Shown in pieces: positions 1 to 18,000 of a stretch of 64,000 nucleotides of DNA. Position numbers and translations under genes: made by a program. Source of the DNA: Albula goreensis (Eukaryota > Chordata > Actinopteri > Albuliformes > Albulidae); assembly GCA_022829145.1 (NCBI GenBank), contig CM040751.1, forward strand, positions 2,483,364-2,547,363, read 5' to 3'. Below the pieces are notes generated by a model, which worked only from the letters and a program-made list of their open reading frames with translations, made no database searches and was not told the origin of the DNA. Each line of letters starts with the position of its first letter. Position 1 is the stretch's first letter.

Positions 1-5893
<5,893 letters not shown>

Positions 5894-5929
5894 TGATTGA
5901 CATCCTGTTTCCATGATACCAAAGATGAA

Positions 5930-6034
5930 ACATTTACACACACATACACACACACACACATACCGAACATGTGCACACTCAGACACACACACAAATCTGA
6001 GAATACACACACATACACACACACAGACCTGTGA

Positions 6035-6082
<48 letters not shown>

Positions 6083-6110
6083 ACATGCACACATGCATAC
6101 ACATGTGTCT
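5930..6110. repeat. (CA)n microsatellite in the tmprss4 3' UTR
   Basis: Long CA runs with CATA, CAGA and CTGTGAATA interruptions. Open frames on both strands here are repeat artefacts. Confidence 0.95.
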
Positions 6111-6734
6111 CACATAGACATCAGGATATCTTCAAGCACACATAATGACTGTGCCACAGGATTTGATTCACATGTAACATACTGTATCTCAGGGCAATTA
6201 TACCTACAAATGATAAAATGCAGTTACATGCAGTTTTGGGGAAAAAAACTAAATTCGTGCGTATTGTTAGCAATGCAGCTGGTGAACAGGGATCTAATTT
6301 CACCTGCGTTGCATCTGAAATGCACCTTACAGCCAAGCCCTCACTGGCATTTCAGTATGGCTCTGTGTGTTTGAAATGACACGGACTATCCCTCAGCAAA
6401 CACGGGAGGGACCTCTACAAAAGCAACGCTCAGGTTTATCCTCTGCCGGAGTCCACCACTCAGAGGCACTTTCTATGTTTTAAGCAGTGTTGGTCTCTCA
6501 TTTTGTCTTTCATCCATTTTCTCACTGTTGGCGTGGTGTCAGGTTTGACATGTTGACATGCCACAGTTGTGATTTAGACTAGTTTTCTTTGTGCCATTGA
6601 GAATCGATGGTATCGGAAATGATTGTGTCTCTGTACATACTGTAATCATAAAAAAATGAAGTTATAACTCTACATAATGTACATACATTCGTGATTTTAT
6701 AATTGTATCTTTTTTTGTTGTAAATATCATGTAA

Positions 6735-6740
6735 AATAAA
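6735..6740 (+). terminator. tmprss4: Polyadenylation signal AATAAA of tmprss4
   Basis: A canonical AATAAA followed by ATGTGATGTTTGTCATGTCT, a GT-rich downstream element. It is the first strong hexamer I noticed after the stop codon. Confidence 0.75.
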
Positions 6741-6908
6741 ATGTGATGTTTGTCATGTCTGATCTCGTCGTGCCCTGATAATTGCTACCAAAATGTGAAA
6801 TATAAGCATTGGACGTTTTATCTAATATGTTTATCATAAAAAGGTCCTGCGGATTGTACATAATAGTAAAGCAAAAACACTTCACAGCAGACCCATTTTA
6901 TCCAAAGT

Positions 6909-6941
6909 TTTATTCCTCATACATTTTATTTAAGTTTTATT
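6909..6941 (-). terminator. scn4b: Three minus-strand AATAAA hexamers (possible scn4b distal poly(A) site)
   Basis: TTTATT occurs on the plus strand at 6909-6914, 6925-6930 and 6936-6941, giving three AATAAA on the minus strand within 33 bases, under 200 bases past the tmprss4 poly(A) signal. This is the pattern of two converging genes. Assigning it to scn4b would need a 3' UTR of about 8 kb. A nearer candidate is the hexamer at 13034-13039. Confidence 0.4.
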
Positions 6942-7289
6942 TTACAATCCAGAGAAAACTATTGAGGTGCATAGTTATGGGAGATGAAGGACATTGTACA
7001 GAGACAGAGTGGAAGGAGTTGCACATTCACTTTTATTATTATTATTTTATTATCATTATCATTGAAATAAGCACGGTGCGGGTTGGAGGATCACCCGGGG
7101 GTGGGGTTTGGGATAAAGGCGGGTGGGGGGCGGGGGATAAAGGCTTCAGTCTCTGGGTGTAGCAGGGGAGATGAGATCAGGCTTGGGCGGGTCGTCCGCC
7201 TCGTCCAAATTCAACACCCGCCCCACTCCTTCATGTCCACCCTTCGGTTCATCCGAATGCTCGATTCCATTTGGAGATTTACCGAGAAT

Positions 7290-7373
7290 GTGGGCGGAGT
7301 CACCGGCAGTGTGGGCGGGGACATCAGTGATGTGGGCGGGGTCACCAGCAAGGTGGGCTGGCCAAGTCGGCGA
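7290..7373. repeat. Four 21-bp repeats with GTGGGCGG boxes
   Basis: GTGGG starts at 7290, 7311, 7332 and 7353, exactly 21 bases apart. The first three read GTGGGCGGRG and the fourth GTGGGCTGGC. The repeats resemble clustered GC boxes. Confidence 0.8.
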
Positions 7374-8259
7374 AAACTCAGCTCCATGAGGAGGACGACC
7401 CGGCCCAACTTTGAGGGGGTAGGGGCAGGGGGAGGGTTATGGGTAACTGGGTAATGGGTAAGTGCAGAAACACAGAGAGTGGGACCCCAGTCACTGTAGG
7501 TCTTGCAGGGCTGTATTATGGAGTGTGGTGGATTCTGTTGTTTGGGGGTTAAGCGTACAGGAGTACAGCCAGTTTAGTGAGTGTGTAAATATGTGGATTA
7601 CAGAGTCTCAGGCTGCCCGTTTCTCTATTGCAAGTAACCTAGTCATGCCACAAATGTAGAAACATGTATGTTTGTAAAAATTCTTAAAAACTCCTTGGGA
7701 GAATCACATTAAAATGGGCTGAAACTCTACAAACCGTGACTTAATCACACCTTTAGAAAACAAAAGCCTATTTTATCAGTTTGCTTTGTTGGTTTTCAAA
7801 TGGCTGTACATTAGCCACAAAGACAGCGGCAGTTATTCTGCCGCAACAAAAGCGGAGCAGCTCCAAGGATTTAATGATAAACGCCCCAAAAAAAACATTC
7901 TGAGACTATTTAAGAAACTGTTTCGTCGAAATGGTTCCTCACAACCGAATGGGGAGTCCGATCCAAATCTTCCCCAGCGTTGCGGGACACGTTGTGTGTT
8001 AGCTGTGGCTGGGTGCTGACAGCATCTCTGCGGGAATGTGCTGAGCAGAGAGCAGACTACACAGACTCTTGGCGTGGCAGTGAGAGTTGCAGCCGCTCAG
8101 GCAGTGAGCTGCGGACGTTCCCATGGTGATATCAAACGTGGCTGTTGATATCACTGGCTAGTAGTAACAGCAGGGGATGGGAGCTGCCTTCCCAGTGCAG
8201 AGGAGCCACGGCTATCCCAGATCTTACCGGAAGCAGCTGAGTGCAATGACCAGACTCCA

Positions 8260-8271
8260 CCAGTAGGTGGC
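8260..8271 (+). promoter_or_regulatory. CTCF-like core motif
   Basis: CCAGTAGGTGGC within CACCAGTAGGTGGCGC fits the vertebrate CTCF core CCASYAGRKGGC in plus orientation. It is a motif match only. Confidence 0.5.
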
Positions 8272-9409
8272 GCACCCACTCATCCACATAACGTGGTAAA
8301 ATCCCATAATGGCCCGAAGTGAAAAGCACTGAGAACGACACTTCCAACGCCTGCTGCAGAGTTGTTTGAGCACAAATTATTTTTCCCTGACTGTTTTATT
8401 ATCCCAATTTGATGGAAAAATATACATATATAATAATGACATTCGATTGTACCGTGTACATTTTCCAGAAAATCCTGTTTGCTGGGTGAATCGTAAAATA
8501 AGAAAATATATCTTGGGGTAGAACCGGTTTAGCTTTTTTCTTGGTCCCCAACAGCACAGTATGTTTTGAGACTCTGCTTCTAAGACTCTTTTTATGAATA
8601 TCGATGTACTTTCCGCTCACTCGTGGTGTATAACTAAATGTATTGTCGTTTTAAAATGCATCGATGGCCATTATCCTTTGTGCTGTGTATAGCAGTGTCT
8701 CTCTTCGGTGTGGGTACGCGTTCAGCTGGACGCCACGCATTTCCCCGCAGAGCGGCTCTGACGCATTCGTCTGTGTGATCCTCGATCCAGACATAAGCAA
8801 TCATGCCCAGAGACAACAGATCTGAGACCAGCAGAGAGATGGAAAAGTGTAGGATATGCCTACACAGTTTGAATAGTCTTAAAACCGGGAGGTGCTGGCT
8901 TGTCTGGAGAGAAACCAGACAAAAGGTACAAAAATTCTATTTGAGTTCAGAATTCTTAGATTTGCTATGGAGAGCAGCGACCTGAAGGACAGTCATGGCA
9001 GATATGGAGGCTTGTGGAGAGTCAGGGGTGTAGTAGGGCTATCTCTGTGTCCTGCACACACACAGGGCACTCTGCAGATACAACCCCTTTGTCCGTTTCT
9101 GACTGGTAGATGCTTTCACTGTTAAAATCATGCAGTCACAGGCGTGGTCAGATAACACAAATGGACTGTAAATATCAGGACATTTTAAAAGCAGCTTATT
9201 TGGCATTCTAAGTGAGGGTTTTGGGACGGATGGAGGGGGGAGGGGGGGGTTGGATTTTGCCATTTGCTGGGCAGAGGGGACACCTCAGAACTCTTAGGTT
9301 GAGTAGCTCTGTAGCCTCATAAATGTGAGTCCTGTTATTTAGGATCTGAACCTATGTTGCACTGTCTGAGAATGCAGAAAGCAATATGCACAGACTGTGT
9401 GTGTACGCA

Positions 9410-9448
9410 AGTGTGTGTGTGTCTGTGTGTGTGTGTGTGTGTGTGTGT
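9410..9448. repeat. (TG)n microsatellite
   Basis: A short TG run with GTCTG interruptions. Confidence 0.85.
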
Positions 9449-10768
9449 CAGGGAGGAGCTGTGACCAGATAGAAGAGGATTGAAGGGTATGGGCTTGTGT
9501 GCTCATATAACACACAATGCCTTGCAGTGATACAATGGGAAGGATAATTAGCATGAACCACATCGATACAAACAGATAGTACATCAGTGCATTCAGCGGG
9601 CAGAGCTGGGCTGGACTCAGGCTGGGCAGGGCTGGGTCAGGGCTGCAGGGAGCTCTGCTGGGACTGCAACAGTAAAACGCGTTACCCCATAGGGCCGTTT
9701 TATTGCTAACATCATCAATACTAACGAATGAAATCAAAGAATGGGACTGAGGACACAAAATGATTGGAAAGCTGTCATGAGATCAGTGAGGACACTGCTT
9801 TAGTGTGTCACTCATTCTCTCGGGGGCTGGAAATCGTGCTCATCACAATGGCAGATATGAAAGAGCCGAGCTGCAGGCCCCGCTACACATACAGCCAGGG
9901 GAAACTCGGTCACCAAGTGCCCTGCCAGCTCCCACAATCCTTTGCAGAAGCTAGCCAACTGCAAATGGCGGAAAGGCGAGCCTAGCTCAGCTCTGCCGAA
10001 AGCTTCTCTGGCGAGACCGCCAGAGCCCCTGATTCCTGGAGTTAAAGAGTTAAGGAAGACGTCTCAACATGTGCTCAGCGATTAGAGACACAGAGCCAAG
10101 GAGCAGGGATGCAGGTGGAGGACCTGCTATCCCACAATTCCAGAGAAATCCAAACCACTGAGGACAGCTACTACCTACCCTCCATCGTCCTGCTCCTCGC
10201 TCGTTTGTATCTCTCAACAGCAACATTCTGTACACTCAAAAATAAATGTCTCTAGATTAGTAAAGTGCCCAAGAACACCCCCACCCCACAAACTACAACT
10301 CCCATCAACCCCAGCACAGTTTTCACTTCCGGGGTGAGGAGGACAGAGCAAATTGGGGGGGAATAGTTACAAATTCAGTTTCAGCAGTTGAAAACACCGT
10401 TAGCACTAACATTCATCGACAATCATGTTTTTGCAATTACAATTATACTTATGACACAGCACTGATGTGTGGAGGTATATTTGTAATTTCAAATGGCAAC
10501 ATTCTAGTAAAAAAACTGATGTAGGATCATGGATCATTTGCTTTGGATCTAAAACAAATAAAAAAATAGTAAACATAAAAAAATAAATGGAAACAGAAAA
10601 TAAAAAAAACACTTGGAAGATTCAGGTTTCAAAGATTACATGCTATTGTCATAAAGTAAGATAGCGATGCTAGCGTTTTTCTGGGTTATGGCTGAATTTG
10701 ATTCTACTTATTTCTGAACGATATGTCCACTGCAGGACTCCGCCCAGTTCCAGGCCCACCACTGTGCT

Positions 10769-10780
10769 GCCCCCTGCTGG
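10769..10780 (-). promoter_or_regulatory. CTCF-like core motif
   Basis: GCCCCCTGCTGG on the plus strand, which is CCAGCAGGGGGC on the minus strand, a full match to the CTCF core. Confidence 0.5.
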
Positions 10781-11383
10781 CGATGGTATCCAGTGTGCCA
10801 TGCCTTCCTTAGACAGTGCGCTCATGTCAAACTACTGACGGGAGTGTCAGGCTTCATGAACCTCAAAATGGGTGGTGCTGTCAATCAGCTGTCAACCACT
10901 AAATTCTTTGAACCAATCAAAATCACCGGTGTTGTCCTCCCTGTAGAAAAATGGCTGCTCCCGATCTGAGTTTCAGAAACCTTCCCTTACCCATCACTGC
11001 ATGGCATGCTTAGCGAGTTAGCGAGCCTGGCTCTCCTCATTGGGCAGGAGGCTGTGGGCTCAGTGGACGCAATGCTGACACCACAAAATCCGTCAGAGCA
11101 GGTTTTTCAAGCGCAGCTCAGATTCGAGAGGGGCTGACGAAAACCTGGCCACCTGCAGGCCAGCCAAACCGGGCCATGAGGAGGAGGCCGTGACATCGCC
11201 TCAGCCGCAGTGCTGTCAGTGGGGAGAGTCACCTTGAGGAAACCCCCTGGGGACAGGGCCATATGTTCCTAAACAAGGAGCGTTTAGTCTAACGAATTCC
11301 TGCCCCAGCCCCCTGCATGCCGAGCTGCAGTGGATGGCTTCGTGCCAACAGACCAAGGACATGGAACTGTGAGAGCAGTCGGC

Positions 11384-11395
11384 GCCCCCTGCTGG
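11384..11395 (-). promoter_or_regulatory. CTCF-like core motif
   Basis: GCCCCCTGCTGG preceded by GGC, so the minus strand reads CCAGCAGGGGGCGCC, a strong CTCF core with its usual GC flank. Confidence 0.5.
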
Positions 11396-14300
11396 GGCTG
11401 CAGAGCAGGGCGGGGACCAGACCTAGGAGTCATGGCACTGCCGTTTGGGATTCACTTCCCTGTCACTTTCATTTTTTCTGGGTAATCTGTCTTTCCTCTG
11501 CTCCGTCTTTGAGCATGTGCAGTTCTGGCATTTGAAAATGATAAACAAGGGTTTCAAAACTGATAAAAGGAAGAGAACACAGAGGTCATTGTTTGTGCCC
11601 TTCCCTCGCAATTGCCAAGAACTATGGCCTATGAATGCTTTTCTCAGTTCATTCAATGAGCTTGGCGCATTCAGGCCCAAGGGCATGGAATAAAAGGATT
11701 GCTTGCGTTGTTCTGGTTTTCGATCTGAATTAACCAGAAAAAGCAGAACCCAAAATTTAAATGAAACTTTGGTGCACTAAATTGTAATATAGATTTAAGG
11801 AGATAATATGACAGAGAAAAACAAGCTACCAATAGCTAAACTGAAGATATTGCTAATCCTGTAACTGTCCAAGACAAAAAAATAGCTAAAGACACTATCC
11901 AAAAAATAAATAGCTGTTTAGACAGCTATTTAGGTAAATTGCTACAATTTTCTGAATTCTACTATGCACTCCTTAAACCTGTGAAGGCCATTTCAAAGAC
12001 ATTCCTGAGGTTTAAAATCACCTACATAAAGCAAACATACATGGAACCGCTAGCAGTATGCAAAAACACACCACGAACTCTTCTGTAGCTTTTTTCTCAA
12101 AACTACAGTTTAGTGGTCCTCCAGGTTTTACAGGGCACTTGTCCTATAGTACTTGGAGTTGAAAAATAAAGCTATGTGTATCATGGAACTATTCGTTTTC
12201 ATCAGTCCTTTCAGCACTTAGGTACAAGTTTTCAACTGCAAACGTGCCAGGGTGGAAGTAACTGATCGTTATGGAGCGAAGTATGAACACGTTTCAGATC
12301 TGAGAGACAGAAAGACCCATCCCAGATAGACTGAACGGCCTGTCCTGCAGTTTTATAGCCGTAAAGTGAAAGCATGCGCTCGTGAGTTTGCGTCTTTCGA
12401 GCTCTGGCACGGTCCGGCCCCGTGGGTTGCACACAGGGGGAGGGAGCTCAGTGGTGGGCACTGTACTGGGCATTGCCAATTAGCCTAGCGCGTCCTGCGT
12501 GGGCCAGGGGCTAACTCAGCTCCGTTCATGGAGGTCGCCCCGATTTTGCGTCGGCAATCAGAGAGAGACGGAACGTACGGGGAGGTTAAAGCACCTCCAA
12601 GTTCGACCACACATGACTAAAGTGGGGGAGGGGTGGGGTGTCGGAAAACAACAGAGCAAGAGTTTGTCCTGTGGGAAGCATGGTGTACAGTATAGAAAAT
12701 TTCTCACATGCTAAAAAAATGCATTGGTTATTTGTTAGAAGCAGCATCATAAAAGTTCATTCATGTCTATAGGGATCGGGTATCAGGGGATTGTCATAAT
12801 CTTTTTTTTAATTTTTTTTACTTTTTTTGTTATAGTTTTTTTTTTTGTTGATTTTTTTAAATGGTTTTTACTTTTCATTGCAGTTAAAGTCCTCCCTAAA
12901 GGCAGAGGGAGCTATAAGCGTTTACAGGCACCTGTGTTTTATCTAAAGCAAGTAGAATCAAACAAGTGGGCGGGGCTGGAATCCAAACCACACCCCCATG
13001 ACTTCTCTTTTGGCCGCCCTTCAAACCAGGCTCTTTATTCTACTGTACACAGCGATCATCTGTCAGTACCTCACCCAACCAGCGTGACGTATTGCTTCTG
13101 AACGCTTCTATAGTTGTACGCGACCCTAGGTTTTGTGAAATTAGCGCGTGCAGAAATTCAGTGGAGTGTTTACGAATCCTCTGTGTTTAAGTTGACTACT
13201 GGACAGGTATTACAGGTACCTCAGAGGCACAATCTACATATAAATCTGTTTCTCGTGCAGGATGATGTCCGTTTCTACTTAGTTCAGAGAATTTTTTGTT
13301 CAGTAAGAGTGCCTGCAGTTCCCTATGGACATGTGTTGAGTCAGTTCAGAGTGGGGTGCTGAGCGTCCCTTGAAAACATCCTCCAGCTGCCCTGTCCCAG
13401 GAGAGCTGGGTTCACCTGGTGGGAGAAGCCCTCTGTAGGGGCCGCGGTTCCCATGGTCCCCATGGGCAACGCCCCAAATCCTGCTCTAAATCGGGAGCAT
13501 CAACACGGTGTTCGGTTTCCATCTTGTGCTGCGTTATAGCATTCGGCAGTTAGCGGATCTTGGCAGTGTGTGACTGCAGCGCATTTCAATGCAAAACCTG
13601 AGCCACGTACAAGTATAGCAAGGAGCCACCGATTTCCCTATCAACGCATGTGGCAGCTGGTCGACCAGATCCAGTTTAACTTGTGTTTAGCTTTCTGAGA
13701 AGCAATGTTTCTGCCCCCACAGAACCACAGGGGTTCTGTAGGCCTCGATGAAGCAGAACATGGGAGCCTGAATCTAGTTTGGTCAGGTTCCCATCACTCC
13801 AGTTTCTATCGGGTTTGGGTCTACTTTACAGCTTGTGGTTGTCATGGGGATGGATGTATTCCAGCTCAGAGAGTACAGGGCACATTTTCATGTTCCCCGA
13901 AGTCAAGCATACTTTAAAATATATGTCATATATTTTTCATATATTTATGTATAATTATTTTCCATTAATTAAAGAAAAAACAGTCCATAGTTATAATGTT
14001 CTTTCCACAAACCTATTTAACATATACATACATATATATGTATACATATCACTCTATGGTATGGTAAAAACATTTTACATATGGTAAAACAATTTTACTT
14101 CCGAGTGATCGTGTCCTTCCCTTTATCGTGTCTACCTCATCAGGCATGTGATTTGTGTTCTGAAATGCCGGGGAACTTAAATGATACACACAAAACTGCC
14201 TGCCGAAGCAATATGTTGTGCTTTTAAAAGTGAAGGGAAAGAATGACTAGAAACAAGGTTGGTATTTCAAAAATCCACTCTGAGTGGTTAAAACCAAGTC

Positions 14301-14916
14301 TCGTGTAACTGACACTATCAATGTAGTATACTTATTTTTCATTGGATGGGAGCAAATCAAAAAGAGCTCTGGTACCTGAGAGTGGAGAGATGCAGTGTAA
14401 TATATGCGATCAGAGCAATCTCAGCACTGACAGTGAGAGAGAGGGCAACATATAATAAAAGGAGTCTCAGTGAAGGCTACCATAGTCAAATCAGAGCCAA
14501 AATGGACACCATGGTCAAATCAGAGCCAAAATGGACACCATGGTCAAATTATGGCCAAATGGCAGAAATGCATTGAGCACTAGTGTTTTCGAAACGAAAT
14601 AGTGTTAAGATAAAGAAAATTATTGAATTAGTTAATTGATTAAATAACAAATGTAATTCAGTAACATAATGAAAAATAAAAATATCTTATTCAGTAAACA
14701 GTTTTTAAAAAAAATCATGAATAGATAATCTATTAAAGATTAAATGATACTTTTCCCTTTATGCTGAATGAAAGTGCAGAAATAAAGAAAAATCCTTATG
14801 GGAGATTGTCAAAGGTATGCATATGCTTATTTGTGTATTTGTGTAGTGTCCCCATGAATAATTCACTGTTCATACCATAGATGATATATATATATACATA
14901 CACACACATTATGGTT

Positions 14917-15010
14917 TCATGCCTTTGGTGTAGCTTTATTCTCAGCTTTGGATCCTGTGAGGCCATTTTCCGTGTTGTCGATCCCTGAAGAATTCACAAG
15001 GCACTCTTTA
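14917..15010 (-). CDS. scn4b: scn4b exon 5: cytoplasmic tail and stop
   Basis: After the acceptor TTCTCTGTAG the exon supplies the last base of an AA|T codon and reads [17 protein letters not shown], ending TPKA and TGA at 14919-14917. It closely matches the human beta-4 tail ECLVSSSGNDNTENGL. It is too short to appear as a long open frame. Confidence 0.93.
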
Positions 15011-18000
15011 CTACAGAGAAGCACAGAAATAGGGAGCAGGGTTTCAGTTTAACGTCCTCTCTACTTACAAGCACAGTCTGCATAGTTATGTGCAATCATA
15101 TTTGCTATTTGGTTACTGACACAGGGAGAATGTGGATAGATTTTGATGAATAAATTTGAAAATTAAGATAAGTAGCCTAGCACTACTAACAAATGGCATG
15201 GAACAGTCTTTACACTAAAATATTTTTTGTAAAATAAAACAGAATTCGTAAGCTACAATTACTAACAGTAACTATTAGTTATAAGAAAGCTTTGGTCTTT
15301 AAAGTTTTGGTAATCTTTGTTCACTGTCCTTTTCAAACGATCACAGTGAAATCTTGGCAGAGATTCCAAACATGTGCACATAGACGCTGTAAAAGCATAC
15401 ACAGCTGAAACAAGGCAGTCTGCACTGCAGCATCCAAATGAATTTGTCGCGAGGGGCCAACGTTTGGATCTCAGCCAAAGCGCTGGAAATTAGTGTCGCC
15501 CCCTGGTGGTGTCTGTGTTTTTGCTCAAAAACATTGTTTTCCCAGTGAACTCCTTTCATTTTTGACAGTGTATTAATAATATTTATCTTCATATGCTGAT
15601 CCTAAATATTAGCTCAAAAATTAATATTGCAAACATTTCCTGTTTCCTCAGTTTTCAGACTTTTGGAGCATAACTGTCTGACTGGATACCATATGCTCTT
15701 AAAGGCCATTGCATTCCTATTTTTTATTGCATATGACCTCTATGTGGCTGTGTGTGTTTAATCAAATCCAATCCCTAATTTTTGAAAGAAGAAAAAGACT
15801 TTCATGATGTCATGACATGTAAAAACATAAAATGAGTTCCTCCCGTAATGGATGGAATGAATTATCAGTTACTTTTGTTTAATTATTTTCCATTCGAACC
15901 ATTTCCGTGTGAAATAAGCTGTCTCTTATGACATGGGTACTTCTTTCTGTCATTCCCGGTGTACACAGACTGCCTCGTCACTTACTTCTTCTCTTGGACT
16001 TTGCCGAGGACAAAGAAGATGAGGGCCTTCAAAACCATGGCGAAGATGAGAAAGCCGATGATTCCTCCTACTATGGATACAATGATGACTGTCACAGTGT
16101 TATCAACCACCTTCACTGTAGAGAGGGGAAGAGATAGGGACACACAGAGGACAGAGGAAATAGTTGCTCTCAGTGCACAGCTCCAACGAGACTTCAATGA
16201 CAGTTATTACAGAGGGGTAAACCCTCCCACACCACCCTCAAAGCCCCTGGTGGTACCCCACTGCATTGCATAAAGGAGAGAGATTAAAATAAAAAAGAAA
16301 GAAAAAATCATGTATGTATTCATACATATGCACATACATACATTAAGATCTATACATATACTGCAATTAAAGTATAAATCATGGCTACACCAGTATAATT
16401 GATATTAAGGGTTATATATGATATATGGGTTTTAAATGTGATAATTATGATGATGTGGACCGCAGAAGTTTTGAGGATGGAACACTTCTCTGTGGGACCA
16501 CAGAAATGCTGTTGGAAGGTCATCAGAGGCTGCACAGATAACACTCAGCAGGCTACAGAGAGGCCGGGGAGCCCGTCCTTTGGGCTGTAGCGCACAGCCA
16601 TCTCTGATGAAGAGTGAGGGAGGGGGACTTACACTCGTCCACCACATAGAGGGTGAACCTGGCGCTGTGGTTGCGATTCTTCTCTTTGGGGTTGCGGGCG
16701 AAGCAGATGTACTCGCCCTCGTCCTCGAAGGTGATGTTCCACAGGAGGATGGAGATGTTGTTGCTCTTGCTGGTGCCCACAAACTCCACCCTCTCGTGGT
16801 AGGTCCTCATGTGAGGCTCCACGCCCTCGGCTGGGATCACCGCGTCACACAGCTGAGAGGAGCATGCGCGTACGACCAGTCAAAAACGTGTGAAAAACTA
16901 CAGGCTAGATCCAATCAAGTGTACTTTAAAGGAATATGATATTCGATCAAACCAGAGTGGGTAAACTCTACACAGGAGCTGGGGGATAAACTCTACACAG
17001 GAGCTGGGGGTAAACTCTACACAGGAGCTGGGGGGTTGCAAACTCTTCACAGGAGCTGGGGGTAAACTCTACACAGGAGCTGGGGGGTAAACTCTACACA
17101 GGAGCTGAGGGGTAAACTCTACACAGGAGCTGAGCTGGGGGGTAAACTCTACACAGGAGCTGGGGGTAAACTCTACACAGGAGCTGAGGGGGTAAACTCT
17201 ACACAGGAGCTGGGGGTAAACTCTACACAGGAGCTGGGGGTAAACTCTACACAGGAGCTGGGGGGTAAACTCTACACAGGAGCTGGGGGGGGGGTAAACT
17301 CTACACAGGAGCTGGGGGTAAACTCTACACAGGAGCTGGGGGGTAAACTCTACACAGGAGCTGGGGGTAAACTCTACACAGGAGCTGGAGGGGGGTAAAC
17401 TCTACACAGGAGCTGGGGGGTAAACTCTACACAGGAGCTGGGGGGGGGGTAAACTCTACACAGGAGCTGAGGGGGTAAACTCTACACAGGAGCTGGGGGT
17501 AAACTCTACACAGGAGCTGGGGGGTAAACTCTACACAGGAGCTGGGGGTGTACAAACTCTACACAGGAGCTGGGGGGGGGGCTGAGCTGGGGGTAAAAAC
17601 TCTACACAGGAGCTGGGGGGGGGGTAAACTCTACACAGGAGCTGGGGGGGGGGGGTAAAACTCTACACAGGAGCTGGGGGGTAAACTCTACACAGGAGCT
17701 GGGGAGCTGGGGGGGGAAAACTCTACACAGGAGGGGGTAAACTCTACACAGGAGCTGGGGGTAAACTCTACACAGGAGCTGGGGGTAAACTCTACACAGG
17801 AGGGGGTAAACTCTACACAGGAGCTGGGGGTAAACTCTACACAGGAGCTGGGGGGTAAACTCTACACAGGAGCTGGGGGTAAACTCTACACAGGTGCTGG
17901 GGGGTTGGTAAACTCCTGCTGCTGACAGACTCATAAGGTCTGTCCTCACCCCCAGCTCCACACTGCCATAAAGGCACCAGTGTGGCTGGCCCTCCCCCAG

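Larger units (their letters stand above)
6942..14916 (-). other. Low-repeat interval downstream of the scn4b stop; possible long 3' UTR or regulatory DNA
   Basis: No coding exon recognised on either strand. The interval is mostly unique sequence with a short 21-bp repeat (7290-7373), a TG tract (about 9410-9448), T-rich stretches (12,800-12,860) and AT-rich stretches (13,900-14,080, 14,580-14,760). Four CTCF-like cores fall in or just beyond it. It may be scn4b 3' UTR in full, in part (to about 13,034), or intergenic. The sequence alone does not decide. Confidence 0.4.

Noticed and set aside
15982-16197. scn4b ending at the stop after KVQEKK
   Set aside because: That TAA lies within the GTAAGT splice donor. 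An exon at 15010-14917 gives a tail nearly identical to human beta-4.
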